A DNA stretch of 64,000 nucleotides from Datnioides undecimradiatus (GCA_008933995.1 WARS01000010.1:14309210-14373209), one strand, 5' to 3'. Shown: positions 1 through 13,700, counted from the first letter of the stretch. The notes: generated by a model not told the origin, from the sequence alone. A program made the numbers and translations.

Positions 1-1984
1 GAACATCCACACCACTTCTCAGCGCTCCCTTTGTGCTGCTGTTTTCCTTCCTCACTTCATAATCATGCAGGGGAAAAAAAAGACATTGATTTGCAATAAT
101 GATATTTCCCTAAATTTTAAAGTCCTAACCTAATAAGCTTTGTGATTAGCAAACAGCTGGTGTTACAGCAAAATTTCCCTGGCCTGGCGCAATAAAATCA
201 TGCCACTGGTTCTGCGTTCACCACACTAAGAGAAACAGTGATCTGGAAGTGTCTGTGTGAAGCATTTTCAAATATTTTTAAACAGAAAAAAATGTGTTTC
301 AGTGTCCTTGAGTTGGTTCTGTCTGCTGGAGACCGATGGGAATGAGGCTTGCATCACCGCCTGTCTCTTCATCTCTTTTTATAATAGCAGCCCTAGAAAA
401 TACATCTTTTTTTAAGAAAAGGGTTTTATTGTCGTTGCTCTGAGCCACGAGCTCCATCAAATTTCGATAAGTTTGCGCTCGCCCAAGTGAATGCAAAGAA
501 CACAACGGTGACATGAAAGAACAGGTCTTTCTTTTTGGATTGCATAACTGAGATCGTGAATGATCTTTTAATCGTCCAAAACCAAGGAATGTGCAGTTAC
601 AGCAAAACCAGTTCAGACAGGAAGTTGCTGTGTAAATTCTGATAGATGTTTACAGTGGACAGTAGAGGTAATACTGTACTGTTCATATGCATTTTTGACC
701 AGTTACTACAAACCTACGTTAGGGCTTTACAACTTATTGTTTCGTCTGCTCCTGTTTGCTGCTGTGATGAGTGCTGGCTTGGTTTTGGTTATGGGTGCCC
801 ACATTCCCATAAACAGACCTCCACCGTCAATGCCACTGTGAAACAGTTTCAAGAATTCAGTCGCAGGCGGCCATCAGCTGAACGTGTGCCCTACGATCAC
901 GTCTAACCTCGTGTCACCTTACAGTACAGTGAGGTACACTCTGTATGTTCCTATACCCTGATACCCTGAGAAATCACATTAGGTACAAAAGAGAAAAAGT
1001 GAATTGATGCGTTCATATTTTAGAGATGCTATTTTGTTGCTTTCTGTAAAAGATGAAAAAAAAACAACTACATACTGAGTAATGAACACCCTGAGCTGCA
1101 GGATTCCTTTTTTCAAAATGATTGTCAAGAGAGAAAGTGGCATGTAGCGAGAGGGGAAGGAGAAGCGTTGCATCAAGAAGGAGGTTGGCGCAGCATCAGC
1201 GGTAATACAAACATTTTACCCCATTGTCACGGTGAAGAGGGAGCCGATTGTTTTACAGTTATTTACACACTCATGTATGGTTTCAGGATTTGAATAGTGA
1301 CTGTAGGAATCAGATTGAGATATAGGGGCAAGTAGATTCCTTCACGTTTGCACATTTTCTGTCTGTCTCTCCTGGATGAAATTCATACTGTTGATATGAG
1401 AACTGGCTAAAATAGCCAAGTATGTGACAATAAAAAGGTTCTGGAACCTTTTGGACAATTCCACAAGGACCTGATAGCTTGTGCTGGTGCTGTAGAAGGC
1501 ACTGATCAGGAAGATTTAAGATTACTCACTGATTTACAGTACTTTTCAGTGAGGAAAGGGTCAATGAAATTCACTGAATGCATTCTTAGTGTTGTCATGA
1601 ATACGGGCAAATCGAGAGCTGATAGCCTCCTCACATCTCTGCAGTCTCTCAAATAAGTCAACCAAGTTGCGTGATGCATTCTTATATCATATATCTTGTA
1701 GCCTATTTGCTTTGTCAGACAAGAATTTGATTGGATGGAAAAGCTGAGCCCATTAGTCCTTCCCCAAGAATTTTTACACGACAGAATACAAAGAACCCTG
1801 GAGATCAGCGAATGATTTCATGTCTAGTGACACAGAATGGCAGTCATGGCTTCCCATTTACCAAGTAAATTACCAAAGTGCTGGAGATGAGTGCGGGGAA
1901 AAAGGAGGAGAAGTGGAGCTGAGGTGGGCGAAGGTGGGGCGGAGGCTAGAGAGGGAGCTGTCAGCGCAGACGGGTGGGGGTTAC
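1..1984. other. No gene seen; unique intergenic or intronic DNA
   Basis: I see no exon, RNA gene or recognisable repeat here. Short open frames occur on both strands (the longest 86 codons at 646-906), without homology I recognise and without splice or Kozak context. The AT-leaning, low-repeat texture around 80-280 could be conserved non-coding DNA, but there is no motif cluster strong enough to call. Confidence 0.6.
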
Positions 1985-2235
1985 AAGGTACAAGCCCCTT
2001 TAAACACTCTTACCTGTCATCTTAATTGCTTTAACTGTCAAAGTTACAGACCAATTAGACATGGCTCTTTATCGGCTCTGCCCGGAAGGAGACATGAGGG
2101 AGAGGCACTTAATATTCAAATCATCCATTCAAATATTTAAAATCAAACATGGCGACAATGACGTTAATTACCAAAAATAACAGCTATCTGGAGTGAAACA
2201 AATGATTAGAGTTGTCAATTAGTGGGCTGAGAATT
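1985..2235. promoter_or_regulatory. Candidate conserved non-coding element (enhancer-like)
   Basis: This repeat-free, AT-rich stretch has closely spaced homeodomain-type cores: CAATTAG near 2052 and TTAATTA at 2164-2170, with further TTAAT, ATTAG and TCAAAT words up to about 2220. A CTATCTGG word with a GATA/E-box look lies near 2184. Such clusters in repeat-poor DNA are typical of vertebrate developmental enhancers. I infer an enhancer from texture and motifs only; no alignment was possible. Confidence 0.35.
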
Positions 2236-5200
2236 GGTGTGCAAGGGGGAAAATGTCTTTGCCATTAAAAGTCAAAGAACGGAAGGTGAACCCATTCAGG
2301 TTTCAGAATATTCCTTTTTAAATATTCAAAAAAGGTGTTCAGAGGAAAAAGCACAGGGTTCAGCAACCATCAAGTCGAGTCAGGCCCAACTTCAGATAGT
2401 TTTCACCTCTGATATTCTTTTAAACTACAGAACCCAGTGCAGTTGACTCACAAACTCCAGGTTCTACTGACCTCATTCAGATGTACCTCAAAACCACAAA
2501 TATATGTGTTAGACAACAAACACACAACATGGAAGGCAGGTTATGTCTCTTCAGTGTTACTTCAACCAACTTTATTCTTTACTCTTTTTACTATTTAAAA
2601 TACATGATGCAAATACAACAAGTGAACCTTCGTGTGACCACCTTTATAGAGAACAGTGTGTGAGCTGAATGAAAAACTAAACTTTCATTATGCGCATTCT
2701 CCAACTTTTCCCTCTCCCTGTATGAGTCACAGCCAAAGTTCACCCAGCGCCCACATGTTGCAGTGAGATCTCTGCCGACACGCTGAAGACCAAAATAAGT
2801 GTATGGTGAGTGTCATGAAAGCAGCAGGAGTTCTACGGGTACAATAATGTGATTTAATTTGCTCTGTTGTTTCGCTGTTACCCACTTGACATGAATGTCC
2901 AGATCTGATGTGGATACAATACCAAAGTCAGAGCATGACAAAGCAGAAACAGCTGAGGTTGTCAGTTGACAGGATAATGGTGGCTAACACCAAGCTCAGA
3001 AGGTCTGGGTTTCCTCATTCAAAACCTCAATGAAGGAAAGCTGTTGTGAACTGGAGCCAGTTGAAAAACCAGGAAAGGAATGCAGTTTACAATCTTACAG
3101 AGAGAACACGTGCAATATGTTTTTAAAATGCAATTACTTATTTACTCATTTTTATTTTGCAACCATCAGCCCCAAGGCAAAACTGGACAGCAGGTCTGAT
3201 GGACATGGGGTGAGGGATGGGATGGTTGGGGAGACGGAGAATCATTTAAAATACAGACCCAGTGGCAGAGCTTCTTCAAGGTCACCTGTATTGCGTGAAC
3301 CGCATTTGAAATCCTGCTGCGGTATGGATGTCAGTGGGGACATGTGTTGCTGGACGGTACATCAGTCACTGTGGGCTGCAGCAGTCCCAGTCTGAGGAGG
3401 ACAGCCAGAGCTCTCAGACAGACAACACAAGGCAACAGCAGTCATGCTAGTAGTTATGCTGTCCGCCATAAATGATGCAAGCGTCCTCTGGGTAAAAGCA
3501 GTGTTCTTTCAGCCACTTTGGCCAAAATGCTAAGTCAAGTCTAGTCAAAACGTTGTATGCAGCCAAGGCCTCATGACTAATAGCTTCATTCCACTCTTGT
3601 TATCGCATCTGTATTTGCTGCAGCAGCTGTAGGACTTGGCCGTTTTTAGACAATGTGTGTGATGCCATGGAATTCCCCAGAAGCAGCTCTCCGCTCTGCT
3701 CCTTGGAGAAGCCCAGCTGACAAGTCAGGCAGGAAGTCTGACACAGGAAGTGCATAGGCCTGTTGAGTTTTCAAAATAAAACTCTCATCCATGGCAGAAG
3801 CGAGTCAGCAACAACTGTCTTCTGAAATGTTGTCAGTGTGGTACAAGGACACGTGGAATACTGAACAACACTGTGTCAAAGCCAGAATGTAACACAGTCC
3901 AGTGCAACCGGTGTCTGGTGGAATCTTCTCTCACAGTAGTACAGATTACCGATCTGCAACGTATACAGCTTGGATCTGTCCAGAAGTCTTTGTCGGATCA
4001 CGCTCTCCCTCGTTTTCTTTAATTCCTCTCAGCTTGCAACGCCAAAAAGAGATACATACGAAAAAATGTGTTTCTTCAGTCAAGTCTTAGTTTCCTCATT
4101 TCTTTCTTAATTTCCCCAACTGTCCCTTTCAGTCCAATCAAGTTGACACTAATATACGATATGATAGCTATATTGCTGATGTAAGAAGAACATTTATTCC
4201 TGCTGCTGTGGATGGACATATTTATCATATTTGTTGTGTAGCACAGCTTGAATGGCTGGGTAGAAACAGCTGCGCCATTGCTTCATCCTCAAGAACTTCT
4301 ATCTTGGATACAAACAGGCAGCCCTCCATGACAGATGAATACACAAGTGGACAGGTATGAATGGAAGGTGACTGATGCTGGACTTTGAAGGCCAGCGATT
4401 ACAGCATGAGTGAGGAGAAAAACACAGTTCGTGACAAATACGTTTGGCCACGGTGGAAAGGCTCTGTTTAAAGCAGCTTTCCTGCCAAATTGGATTGGAA
4501 GCCATTTCATATTGGGAAGGACAAAAAACAGATCTCCCAGAGAGGAAATGAATGAATAACACTCTTTGCTTTTTAAGAGGAATTAAAGCACGATAAGAGA
4601 ACAGACAATCTGACTGGAGAGCTGCAACTTGTAGCTCTACAGTGGAGATGTTTCATTTCAACCAGTGCATTATTACTGCTATACTATATTTTCAAAAAGC
4701 TTGGGCAAAATTGACATTCTAGGCCATCACATGTGCACGTGGACAACCAGCAGTGAGCTGAGGGTAGCTCTCTTTCTAAACTGAGGAAAAATACAAACTT
4801 TCATGAAGCTGCACTTAAATGTCACAAAAAGAACCTAAAAGCTTAAACCACTTTGCAGAACTGCAGAAAAAAGACCTGAGGCCAGTGACCAGGTGAAGTC
4901 CTCCAAGTATCTAGTTTTTCAGAATTTCAGAATAAACAAGACAAAACATGTTTTAGATGTTTTAGACATCCGACTTCACCAAACGATTGAATCAGTAAAA
5001 GCAAATCATCACTGAGGTCAGCATTCATGTTTTAAAAAGCTGCATCAGTGCTATCAGCTCAGGTTAAACAGCACCGGAATTCTTCTTTTTTCCAAATACA
5101 AGCAGCAAACTACACCGACTTACCTATTAGGAGCTGTGAAAGACCAAGCAGTAGTAGCTCCTACCAAGATGAGAAGAGGACAGGGATGACTGTCCATTCG

Positions 5201-5721
5201 AGATGCCAGCCTGCAGGGCTGGCCTGATGTGCTAGTGAACCACACACCGGGTGAAGGCCTCCAGGCCACCACAATGCTTGAAATGTATGAGGCTGTATGA
5301 GGCTCAATAGAAACCCACAGTTCAGGCGGCACGTAGAGGTCTCACACTGCCCAAAATTATTCCGATAAATAGCAAACTGGACAGAAAGTGACCATACTTC
5401 ACACATAGCAATTCAAAGATCTCCACACCAGGCAAAGTGAGGATGGCCACCAAAGAAAAACTTGCCCTGTTATCTAAAGCTGGTCTGACCTGCAGTGGGA
5501 ATCTGCCTGGAGCCCTGTGGGCCTCACTACTCAGGGCTACATTACACTTCAGTGGGATGGCGAGGCATGGAGATCCACATTTAACAAGACTTAACAGGTT
5601 CAAGACTCGGTGTCATTTGTATAATTCTGCTGGACCACGCGCAGTGCGTGATGATTGACTCTGAAAACACAGCCTCGTTCTGTTCTTCCTGTCGCTCCTC
5701 CTCAGTTACTCTTTTCAGTTC
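2236..5721. other. No gene seen; unique sequence
   Basis: About 3.5 kb without a supportable gene or RNA. Open frames (121 codons at 3030-3395, 93 codons at 5322-5603 on the minus strand) overlap others on the opposite strand and resemble no protein family I know. I also recognise no repeat family. Confidence 0.6.
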
Positions 5722-5790
5722 AGCTTAATTCTGTGTTACTTCTATAGCATCACATCACAATCAACGCTATCTCAAGGCACTTTACCCTCG
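5722..5790 (+). repeat. Fragment of a common teleost dispersed repeat
   Basis: The segment reads like the widespread fish repeat whose consensus runs from a TTCAGTTCAGTTT start, through a TATAGC..CA.ATCACA core, to CTCAAGGCACTTTA. The CTCAAGGCACTTTACC end and the ATCACAATCAACG middle are readily seen. It is a short degraded fragment. I recognise it by memory of the family and cannot give its library name. Confidence 0.55.
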
Positions 5791-5910
5791 CCGTAGACCT
5801 GCGTGGATGTGTTGTTGCATCAATTCATACTAAGATTATTTTATTTATGTCATTAGGTCAGATCTGCAGGTATTGTGTCATAAAACAAGGAACTTGACAA
5901 GTGTAATCTG

Positions 5911-5941
5911 TAATCAAAGGCCTGATAATTGCCTTTGATTA
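5911..5941. repeat. Perfect 11-bp inverted repeat with TCF/LEF cores
   Basis: The arms TAATCAAAGGC (5911-5921) and GCCTTTGATTA (5931-5941) are exact reverse complements around a 9-base spacer. Each arm contains ATCAAAG or its complement, the core bound by TCF/LEF factors in Wnt signalling. Whether it acts as a paired binding site is inference. Confidence 0.7.
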
Positions 5942-6369
5942 ACAGTCAGAGGTTTTCTGAATTGATTTGAATTCATTCTGTGAGGAGGAGGAATGTTGGT
6001 AAGAATACGAATGACTGTAACGCATTTCATCCCAGTGGAAGAAACTGAAATATAGTTTTTCCTTCTTTTCGAAATGATGAGTTCTGAATTGTTCATTGCA
6101 AATGAAATAGCAAACCTTTTTTTCACGCATGTAGAGGAATTTCTTTTAGAAATTATACAAATTCAGACACAAAATTGAAGCACGCAGACTGTGTTTGTAA
6201 TAATTAAAATTCAGCAAGCTTGAGAAAAGTTCAAATTGACAGTTCTGATAAAGGTCATTAAGAAAAACTTATACAATGTGAGGCGTGTAATCCCATCAAA
6301 ATTCTTTATGATGCATTAACAGGTACCATAAACATCGGAACAAATTTTCCTTGTTGGTATTTTCTTTCC

Positions 6370-6780
6370 ATTCTATTCGCTCCTGCTTTTATATGACAAT
6401 AAACATCCAGTCCCACCGCTTCACTCACTCGCTTTTCCATCCTTTTCCCTCCTCCTTCCTCGCTGTCTCTGAAGAGTGGGGTCGCCTCACCCCAATGAAG
6501 TCACTCGCTCAGCGTTAGAACATCATTTAAGGATTTACCACTTTAGATCCCACCATATATTGCTGTTATTGCCTGGATTTATGCTCTCGCACTTCCCATT
6601 TGGGTGAATAGTTTACGGGGGGATTGGATTTGAATATCCCTGCTATGATTTGCGCTACGCAAAGGTGGCCGAGTAGAGCTCACCTTGTTAACTCAGGCAA
6701 TTAAAGTCCTGTCATACACACATATCCAGGCTATTATGAGAGGCGTGGAGGAAATACAAATGAGCGGGGAAAAAAAAAAT
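6370..6780. promoter_or_regulatory. Candidate conserved non-coding element
   Basis: Repeat-free sequence with mixed base content, CpGs outside any island (around 6470-6520 and 6650-6670), and developmental-type words such as GGCAATTAAAG (near 6697) and GATTTGCGCTACGCAAAG (near 6646), which contains the imperfect palindrome TTTGCGCTACGCAAA. The texture differs from the microsatellite-rich surroundings. Enhancer function is inferred. Confidence 0.3.
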
Positions 6781-9700
6781 CCACCTCAGCGTTGATGGTA
6801 GCAAGGTATTTACAAGGCTCTGCAATGATAAGACGTTCTATAGACACACCCCGCTGTTATACAAGATTAGTGGTTACACAGTAAAATAAAACAGAATAGA
6901 CAAAATAATGAGATTATAATTTAGAATCATAATTTAGTCATGGTTGTGTGTTTCACCCATAAGGAGCAACAGTCGCATTGTGATTAATGAAGTGATTTCT
7001 TTTTCCTTTAGTGTCATCGTGCGGCTGATATAGTTTAAAAATCAATTATATTGCATAGGAACATAATTGAATCAGGTGCTGGTCGAGTGCAGGCAGTGTG
7101 AGAAGGACAAACTGGGCTTCCTGTATACAGGAACTTATGATGGGGGGTCAACGTTTGCACTCCTGCTCTGAGATATCCCAGTATGTACTTTGACATACTT
7201 TAAGCTTTTATATTATGTATTAACCGTTGCCTCCTTTAAAGAGAGATCATCTCACTTTTATTCCAGTTTGTTGCAGCAACGTCAACATGTTGTTCATGCT
7301 CTGAGTTCTCTGAGTATGCATTTGTTAATTTTAGTTAAAGTTACGTTTAATCAGGCAGCTTTAGATTCAATATGAACAAATCAAGAGCTCTGCAACCCGT
7401 CCTTCATCAGAGCAGACAGCTGATGAGCTGTCTGTCAGGAAAAAAGACCTTCTCTCTGCGTTAATGCGACGTGTTTATTGACACGCCCTTGATGAATCCT
7501 GGCAATATGCAGAGCAAACAAGGTGTGTCAAGGACTGTCAGCAGATACTCCCTCAACTCATTTAGCATTATCTCTGAGGGCTGTGGACACAATGTGCTGT
7601 TAGCTTTATAATATTATGCAAGTGTCAAAATACAGTCCAATCAAATGACAATAATAACCACAGACGTTTTAATGGGATTCACAATAGTGTCACCTGAGAG
7701 CACGCTCGTGTGTGTGTGTGCGCGCGCGTGTGTGTCTGAGGGCCCATTCATGTGGAATCTCTTTTACCTCTGGGGAGTTCACGCACAAGTCCCAATTCTA
7801 TTAAAATGCTCCTGCAATCACTTTAATTTTCAGTTAAACATACTGAAGCAATTTAACATGATGAGGTGGTAATAGAGGGAAAGCAAGTGTATCTCTGCCT
7901 TCAGACAGTTGCTGAACAAAGGCCTTACGCTGGCTTTGTTTCACAAGGCCGTTCAGGTTCTGTAAACTGCTGCTATCACTGCTGCAGTGGGCAGGACGAG
8001 AGAAAAGCCACTGAGCTCTATGAACCAATTTCTGTTTCACTGATAGACGAGTATGAGCATAAATCAATGTTGTTGTAAGTTCATGGAATAATACATAACC
8101 ATTGATAAAACACAAATAGATTCAAAATCCACAAACAAAAACATGATGATCCACAGAATTCAGTGACTTTGCTTAAAAAACAGAATTTGAGTGAACTGGA
8201 AATGATTTGTCTGTGCAGGTGGGGTGGATTGTATTTGTCGATTGCTTTACATTTTCAATTTCCCAGAATTTCGACACAACTGCGCTCGCTGATGTTTTTG
8301 TCTCATTAATCCCCAAATTCACTTTTTTACAGTTTTGCAAACAAGCACAGTCTAACTTTTTCAAACCATCCCTTTCATGACATGCATGCAAATTGTCCAA
8401 GTGTCAAATGTGTGTGTGCAGAGAACAGTGTGTCTGTGGATCCCATCGAACGTGTCTGCAAAATGTTTTGACACCGTTTCAGCACTAAGAGTGTGAATGT
8501 GACAGACGCAGTCAGCTGGTCAGAGGTATTACCCGCTGTGTGATGTCACCACTCCTCAGCAACTCTTACACGATATGCTGGAATGTATTAGAGTTTGTGA
8601 ACATCTAACCGAGCTCTAGTTTGGATTTGGGCTGCTCTTGCACTTAGCGTTATTAGTGCGAGAAACACCGATGTGTTAATATTGTGATTTTTTTGGTGGT
8701 GTGCTTTGTTCCGTTGTTGCAGTTTAAAACATCCACAAGCCTCGTGGACCCCAACACTCACTGCAAATTACAGTCCAATTAGTCCTGTGTGGTGTTTATT
8801 TGTGTCCATGTGCGTCCATGATATAATTATCCCCATTCATACGTTGGTCGGTGAAGTGTGTCTTTGTAATTTAGGACGGGACATGGTTGACATTTACTAT
8901 GTTGTTTAACCCCACAGCAGCAGAAAAGACGAGTGCATTCTGACCGATGCTCTGAAAAGAATGTCCATTCATCAAGAATCAGCTATTACAGTCCAACAAC
9001 AGCCCTTCCATGTTTCACTAGGACAATAAGGCACATCCAGTGAGGCAGGGGAATGACCCAAACCTCCACAGTCACCTTGCTCCCATCCAGAACATGATGC
9101 TGAACACTGCACCAGAAGGGTCTATATAAAATGAAGGATGCCGTTGCCTTTGGTAATGCTTTTATTACCATTTCTGTTAAACTGACAAAGGATTCTAGTT
9201 TCCATGGGAATTAGGTCTGTTTTCTGTCTCAAGCAAAGGCAGAAATAGCATCATATTGTTAAAGTACCACAAAACCTCTTGAAAACCAAAGGTCAAAAAC
9301 AACTGTTTAGTAAAGTTCTTGTGAGTAGCAGCTTGAGAAATGAAATAATGTTCACTAAAGGTCTAATTATCAGCTTTGCCCAGTTTTAACACTGAAAGAT
9401 GCCACTGGTGCAGATGTTCAGACTGGGAGGAGGCCAGAGATCATCGACCAGGAACCTGAGAAGAACATGAGAGGACTTCACATCTGAGGAGGGACCATCT
9501 ATGAACAGAGAGGATATGATTTCTTGGTGTGCTTGTTTTCAGTGTTTAGTTTTTAGAATTGAGAAATTGCTGTTCACTTCCACTGTAATCGCAGTGCAGA
9601 GCCTATGAGACGCTGTTTGTCATTTATTAACATTAACAGGAAGTGTAATAGATTCTCCAGAATGGAGCTAAATAAAGGACAGATGGCAGTTAATATCCCT

Positions 9701-10799
9701 TCCCTCTGACTCTCGTTAGCACCAAATACATAAAAAGGCTGCCCTCTCGCTGGATTTGAGCCCCTCCTTCAGGAATATCTGCGTATGTCCCTGACTTTAT
9801 TATGAGTTTCCACTTCCTTTCTTTGCACTTATACACAGACACACATGCACAGACACATGCTAGGCCTAATCCTGAGGAGCAGTAGCGGTGCACCAGGCAG
9901 CGTCTTCAGATGTGTCTTGATCAAGGCAGCCTCCTCAGTCTTTGATGTCTAACATGATTAGCTTTTAGGGAAACGCTGGATCTTTCATAAAAGTGTGTTG
10001 GCGCTCTCGGCGGGGGGCCGTTTAGGAAGGCATCACAATCAGCGCAGAGTGCAGAGCGCAGAGGGATGTGGGGGGGGGGGATCTGAATCAACCAAATGAC
10101 TTCTGTAGCTTTGTTTGTCTACAAGGCTGGGGGAAGAAGAGCGTGTGATGAGAGGAAGAGGACGAATAGGGAACAAAAGGACAGGACAGCTGGGTTAGAC
10201 GGCCACATATTTCACATTCGTCATGTTCAACTTTGTATGAAGTCTTTGTCGAATGATGCTGTTAGTTTGATTAATTAATTAATTTATTTATTTTTACTTT
10301 GAGGTTGTCATTTTACGAGAAGCACTTTGTAACATGTTGTAAAAAGTACTCAATTAATAAAGATTATGATTACAATGATTATGATAATGATGATTGTTAC
10401 TTACTTGTTATTTATTGCTTTTATTAGTCCAACCAGGGTGTTCCTGAACATACAGTGATTTCATGTACAAATGTGTGTTTTTGCACATTTGAATCAGTAG
10501 TTTATGTGTTTGTTCAGTAGTAGTAGTAGTTGTAGTAATGATGTTCTTGCCAACCCTTTTGTTAAGTTCTACATTTATTTTATTTATTTTTTATTATTAT
10601 TTTTGCATTTGAAATTGTCACCTGCTGGAGATAGCAAAAAATATTCCTATTATTTATATTCATATTCATATTTTACATGTCCATCAAAGGTTTGTTTGTC
10701 AAATCTGTAAATAAATGAGAAACTGACAAATAACCAACAAGTAAATGTGGTGGAGTAAAACATATTACATGACATCAAGACAAAGAGCAGCACTTGATA
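6781..10799. other. No gene seen; unique sequence with simple repeats
   Basis: No exon or RNA gene is supportable across about 4 kb. Notable minor items are an alternating purine-pyrimidine tract at 7707-7735 and a 12-base G run near 10069-10080. From about 10265 to 10720 the sequence becomes strongly AT-rich with TTATTTATT and TAG triplet runs. Open frames are under 95 codons and shadow each other. Confidence 0.6.
7707..7735. repeat. (TG)n/(CG)n alternating tract
   Basis: An unbroken 29-base alternation of pyrimidine and purine, TG dinucleotides flanking a CGCGCGCG core. Such tracts can adopt left-handed Z-DNA under negative supercoiling. Confidence 0.85.
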
Positions 10800-10904
10800 A
10801 ATGTGCTTTATTTTAATCTTTATTTATTTGGGCAGTCTAATTAAGATTAAGATCCAAGTGAGACCTGAGAACAAGAACCATTCACAGGAACCCAATCAGC
10901 AAAC

Positions 10905-11510
10905 AGAAATCACACAATTAACAAGGATTTAATAAAAGCAGTTGCAAGAATCATAAAAACATCAGATAATAAAGCTTTAAAATCTCTCAATGGGGACGTA
11001 AAACTCCAGTGTGATGCTGGTTTGAAGTTCATTCCATTTAAAAGGTGTACCTTAATTACATCCTTTAACTGTATACAAGAAGCTATATTTGATTTTGAAT
11101 ATTTGATTAATAATGCTGGACACAGATCTTGAATGAAAGACTGCAAGTATTTGTATATGACTCTATTTGTATGACTCAGCAACAGCAATGTTAGTGTCAT
11201 TCAAAATTGTAACAATCAAAGGGAAACTGGAGATAAGTCAGAATGTGGGCTGGGATGGAGCCAGGGATACATGAAATATGGTCATCAGCAAAGTGGACAT
11301 TGAAGTGTTGGTTAGTGATAATTACATTATTAATCATGATGTAAACAGCAAGGGACCAAGGATAGACCCCTGTGGTAACCCATGTCTGCTGGTGAGATGG
11401 CTTGAATGAGTTTACTCTGAAATAGCGAAAACCAGTTTTGTGAAGTTGGATTTTATAATGGATTTTTATCAAATCCTCTCAGGAGGTCAGCTGAAACACA
11501 AAATTACATA
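10905..11510 (-). mobile_element. Decayed LINE reverse-transcriptase fragment
   Basis: On the minus strand the frame at 11197-11472 keeps a recognisable non-LTR reverse-transcriptase core. Residues GVYPWSLAVYIMINN correspond to the family's GVPQGSILGPLLF.IYIND block, and about 20 residues later FADD stands for the catalytic [FY]ADD box, followed by PGSIPAHILTYLQ, which matches the usual helix after it. Downstream minus-strand sequence (10910-11200) stays open for 96 codons but I could not match it. The 5' part, endonuclease domain and 3' tail are missing, so this is a dead, 5'-truncated copy. L2 or a related clade is likely; the exact clade is uncertain. Confidence 0.72.
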
Positions 11511-13479
11511 TTTATTTATCTTTCTAATCCAAGAAGGAGACATTGATATCAGTGACTGAAACCAAAGCTGTTATTGTGCTGTGACCCTGGAGAACCAGGC
11601 TGCTGTGCCTGTAGCAGGTCTAGTGACTCAATACTCAATCATTTTAGGGAAGGGGAGTTTAAATATTGAACAGCAGTGGTTGAGATCAGAGGCGGAACCA
11701 TTTTTTGTGTCAGGGTACTTCTAATGTGCTATTCCACAAAGCTGGAATGATGCCCGTTAAAAGCTTTTCTGTATTGTTTTTTAATTCAATGTTTTCTATA
11801 TGAAGTGTATAGTTTTACAGTTCTTTGCCAGTATGACAACATTAGTAACAGAGAAAATACCACAGATGTTAGACATTGACTAATCATTTTAAATATGAGT
11901 ATCATATCATGGAGATTAGAATGGCTCTTTTTTGTCAGGGATTGCTTGAGAGTGAGATTTAGGGATTTTATTGTCTCTGAAACAGGAAATGTGAACACTT
12001 CAAAAACTCCAGGGGCAGGGTATGTTTGCTAACTGTGAGTAAGTATATATGCATGGTTCATTTAATTTACTAGAATGTCAGAGAAGCAGTCAAGATGTCC
12101 AGTTCTTATTAACTTATATGAGGCACACGGTGGCCACAGCTTTGATCATACCAACAATAATGTAAACCGCTCCTTGTGGATGTCTACTTACCTATGTGAA
12201 CAATGGCCTTTTTAATATCCCTTGGATCCCAAAGGTGTTTTCCTCAAAACTGTTGATTGTGCCTTCGCCAAAACCATAAAATCAGTCATTCTAGACCTTT
12301 CTAGATCTTTCTCTGATGATGACCCATGACCAGGGTGGGGATATGGCAGAGGTGTTGTCTTTTGAGTCTACCTGGAGGGGGACTGCCAGTAAAGAAGCAG
12401 CTGGTCTAATGGAACCATTCCCTAGACCAGGGTCAGGCTCTGTGCTGGACTGGTTGTTGGCTCCAGGCTGACAGTGGATAGATGTTGCTCCAGTTTCCTC
12501 AGAACGCTGACCTTGTTACTCAGCTGGATGAAGCTCATTGGTGGAGTACCTGAGGAGTTCCTTACTTATTTCTTGTCACCCTAGATGACAACGCAGGGTT
12601 CTGCAAGAGCAGGTGTGGTACAGATGGGTTTGGCTCCAAGCTTGAGCTGAGGGTCCTCCTCGTGGATCTACCTAAGGACCAGCTTCTCTGGCTCTCTGAG
12701 ATTACAGAGAGATCAAACCAGTGAAGCTCAGAGATTCAAACATCAAATACTGTGATTTTTTGAAGACATTCAGAGCAGTCCAGACATAAGGCGACTGATG
12801 ACATTGATTTAAAAAAATATAACTACAGGTTTGGTTGTATCACACCTTCTACCAATCAGGCCCAAAACCAAATATGCTGTCTTGAAACACAGCAGAAGGG
12901 TGAAAACACTGTTTTTGTCAAAGGCCTTGGAGAGAGCAAAAGAACAGCTTCAGGTTCATCAGAAAAAGCTGTCTCACAGCAAGCTAAACTGGTTAAAGTA
13001 TTCTAAATACAGAATACACTGATATTGATTTTTGTTTTAGGTGGCTCACCCACAGAATGGGTTTTAGCTTCCAACAGTGATATTACTGGTGCTCTGGTGC
13101 TCCAAACCAGGGGAACGCTAACTGCCATCTGATGTACAGTGACAAATGATAGGGTAACATAAACAATCCCACTTCAAAAGAACTAACTGTCTTTCTGCTG
13201 TCCACTGCCCCTTAAAACTAAGTCATAAAGCTAAACAGCAGGATTTTTTTTCATTATTAATTAATTAATTTCAATATTAAATGCAGCCAACAACCCACAG
13301 TTAAAGCAAAGGAGAAATGGCTGGAAAATGATGAATGAAACAGGAAACAAAGAAACACTGAGAGTCACTGGAAAATAAAAGAAAGCCCGGGAAGACAGAT
13401 GTGTCGGAGAATTACAGGATGAAAAGCAGCACAATGGAGATGATGGCGGAGAACAGAGGAGGAAGACATGCAACACTAA
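11511..13479. other. No gene seen; unclassified, probably old repeat-derived DNA
   Basis: No exon, RNA gene or family-level repeat recognised. Sequence around 12130-12720 has a more GC-rich, sentence-like texture (GAGCTGAGGGTCCTCCTCG and similar) often seen in decayed transposons, but I cannot name a family. Open frames are 63-73 codons and unconvincing. Confidence 0.5.
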
Positions 13480-13700
13480 TCCTGACTATCGGCCTTACCA
13501 ATTAACTCACTGTAGCTGCTTGTAATTCCACCAAATAACAGGCGATTCTTCGTAAGGGGAATTCAATTAATTGCTATTTTGATTATATTTGTCTCTCCCT
13601 CATGACGTATTTATCTCTGCCGCTGTTTCAATTTCTGCTGGAATTATGTTCATTTACATGCACCTCCTGCTAATCCGCCTCTATCTGTTTTAATGAAGCT
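13480..13700. promoter_or_regulatory. Candidate conserved non-coding element
   Basis: Homeodomain-type words are dense: CCAATTAAC (about 13499), TTCAATTAATTG (about 13562), TGATTATATTTG, GCTAATCCG (about 13670) and GGAGATTAACAG, together with a CRE-like TGACGTA near 13602. The stretch lacks repeats and ends at a (TC)n/(AC)n microsatellite. Enhancer role is inferred. Confidence 0.38.

Noticed and set aside
13256-13272. ATTAATTAATTAATT run as a homeodomain binding cluster
   Set aside because: Simple-sequence run in an AT-rich neighbourhood; no independent motif support.
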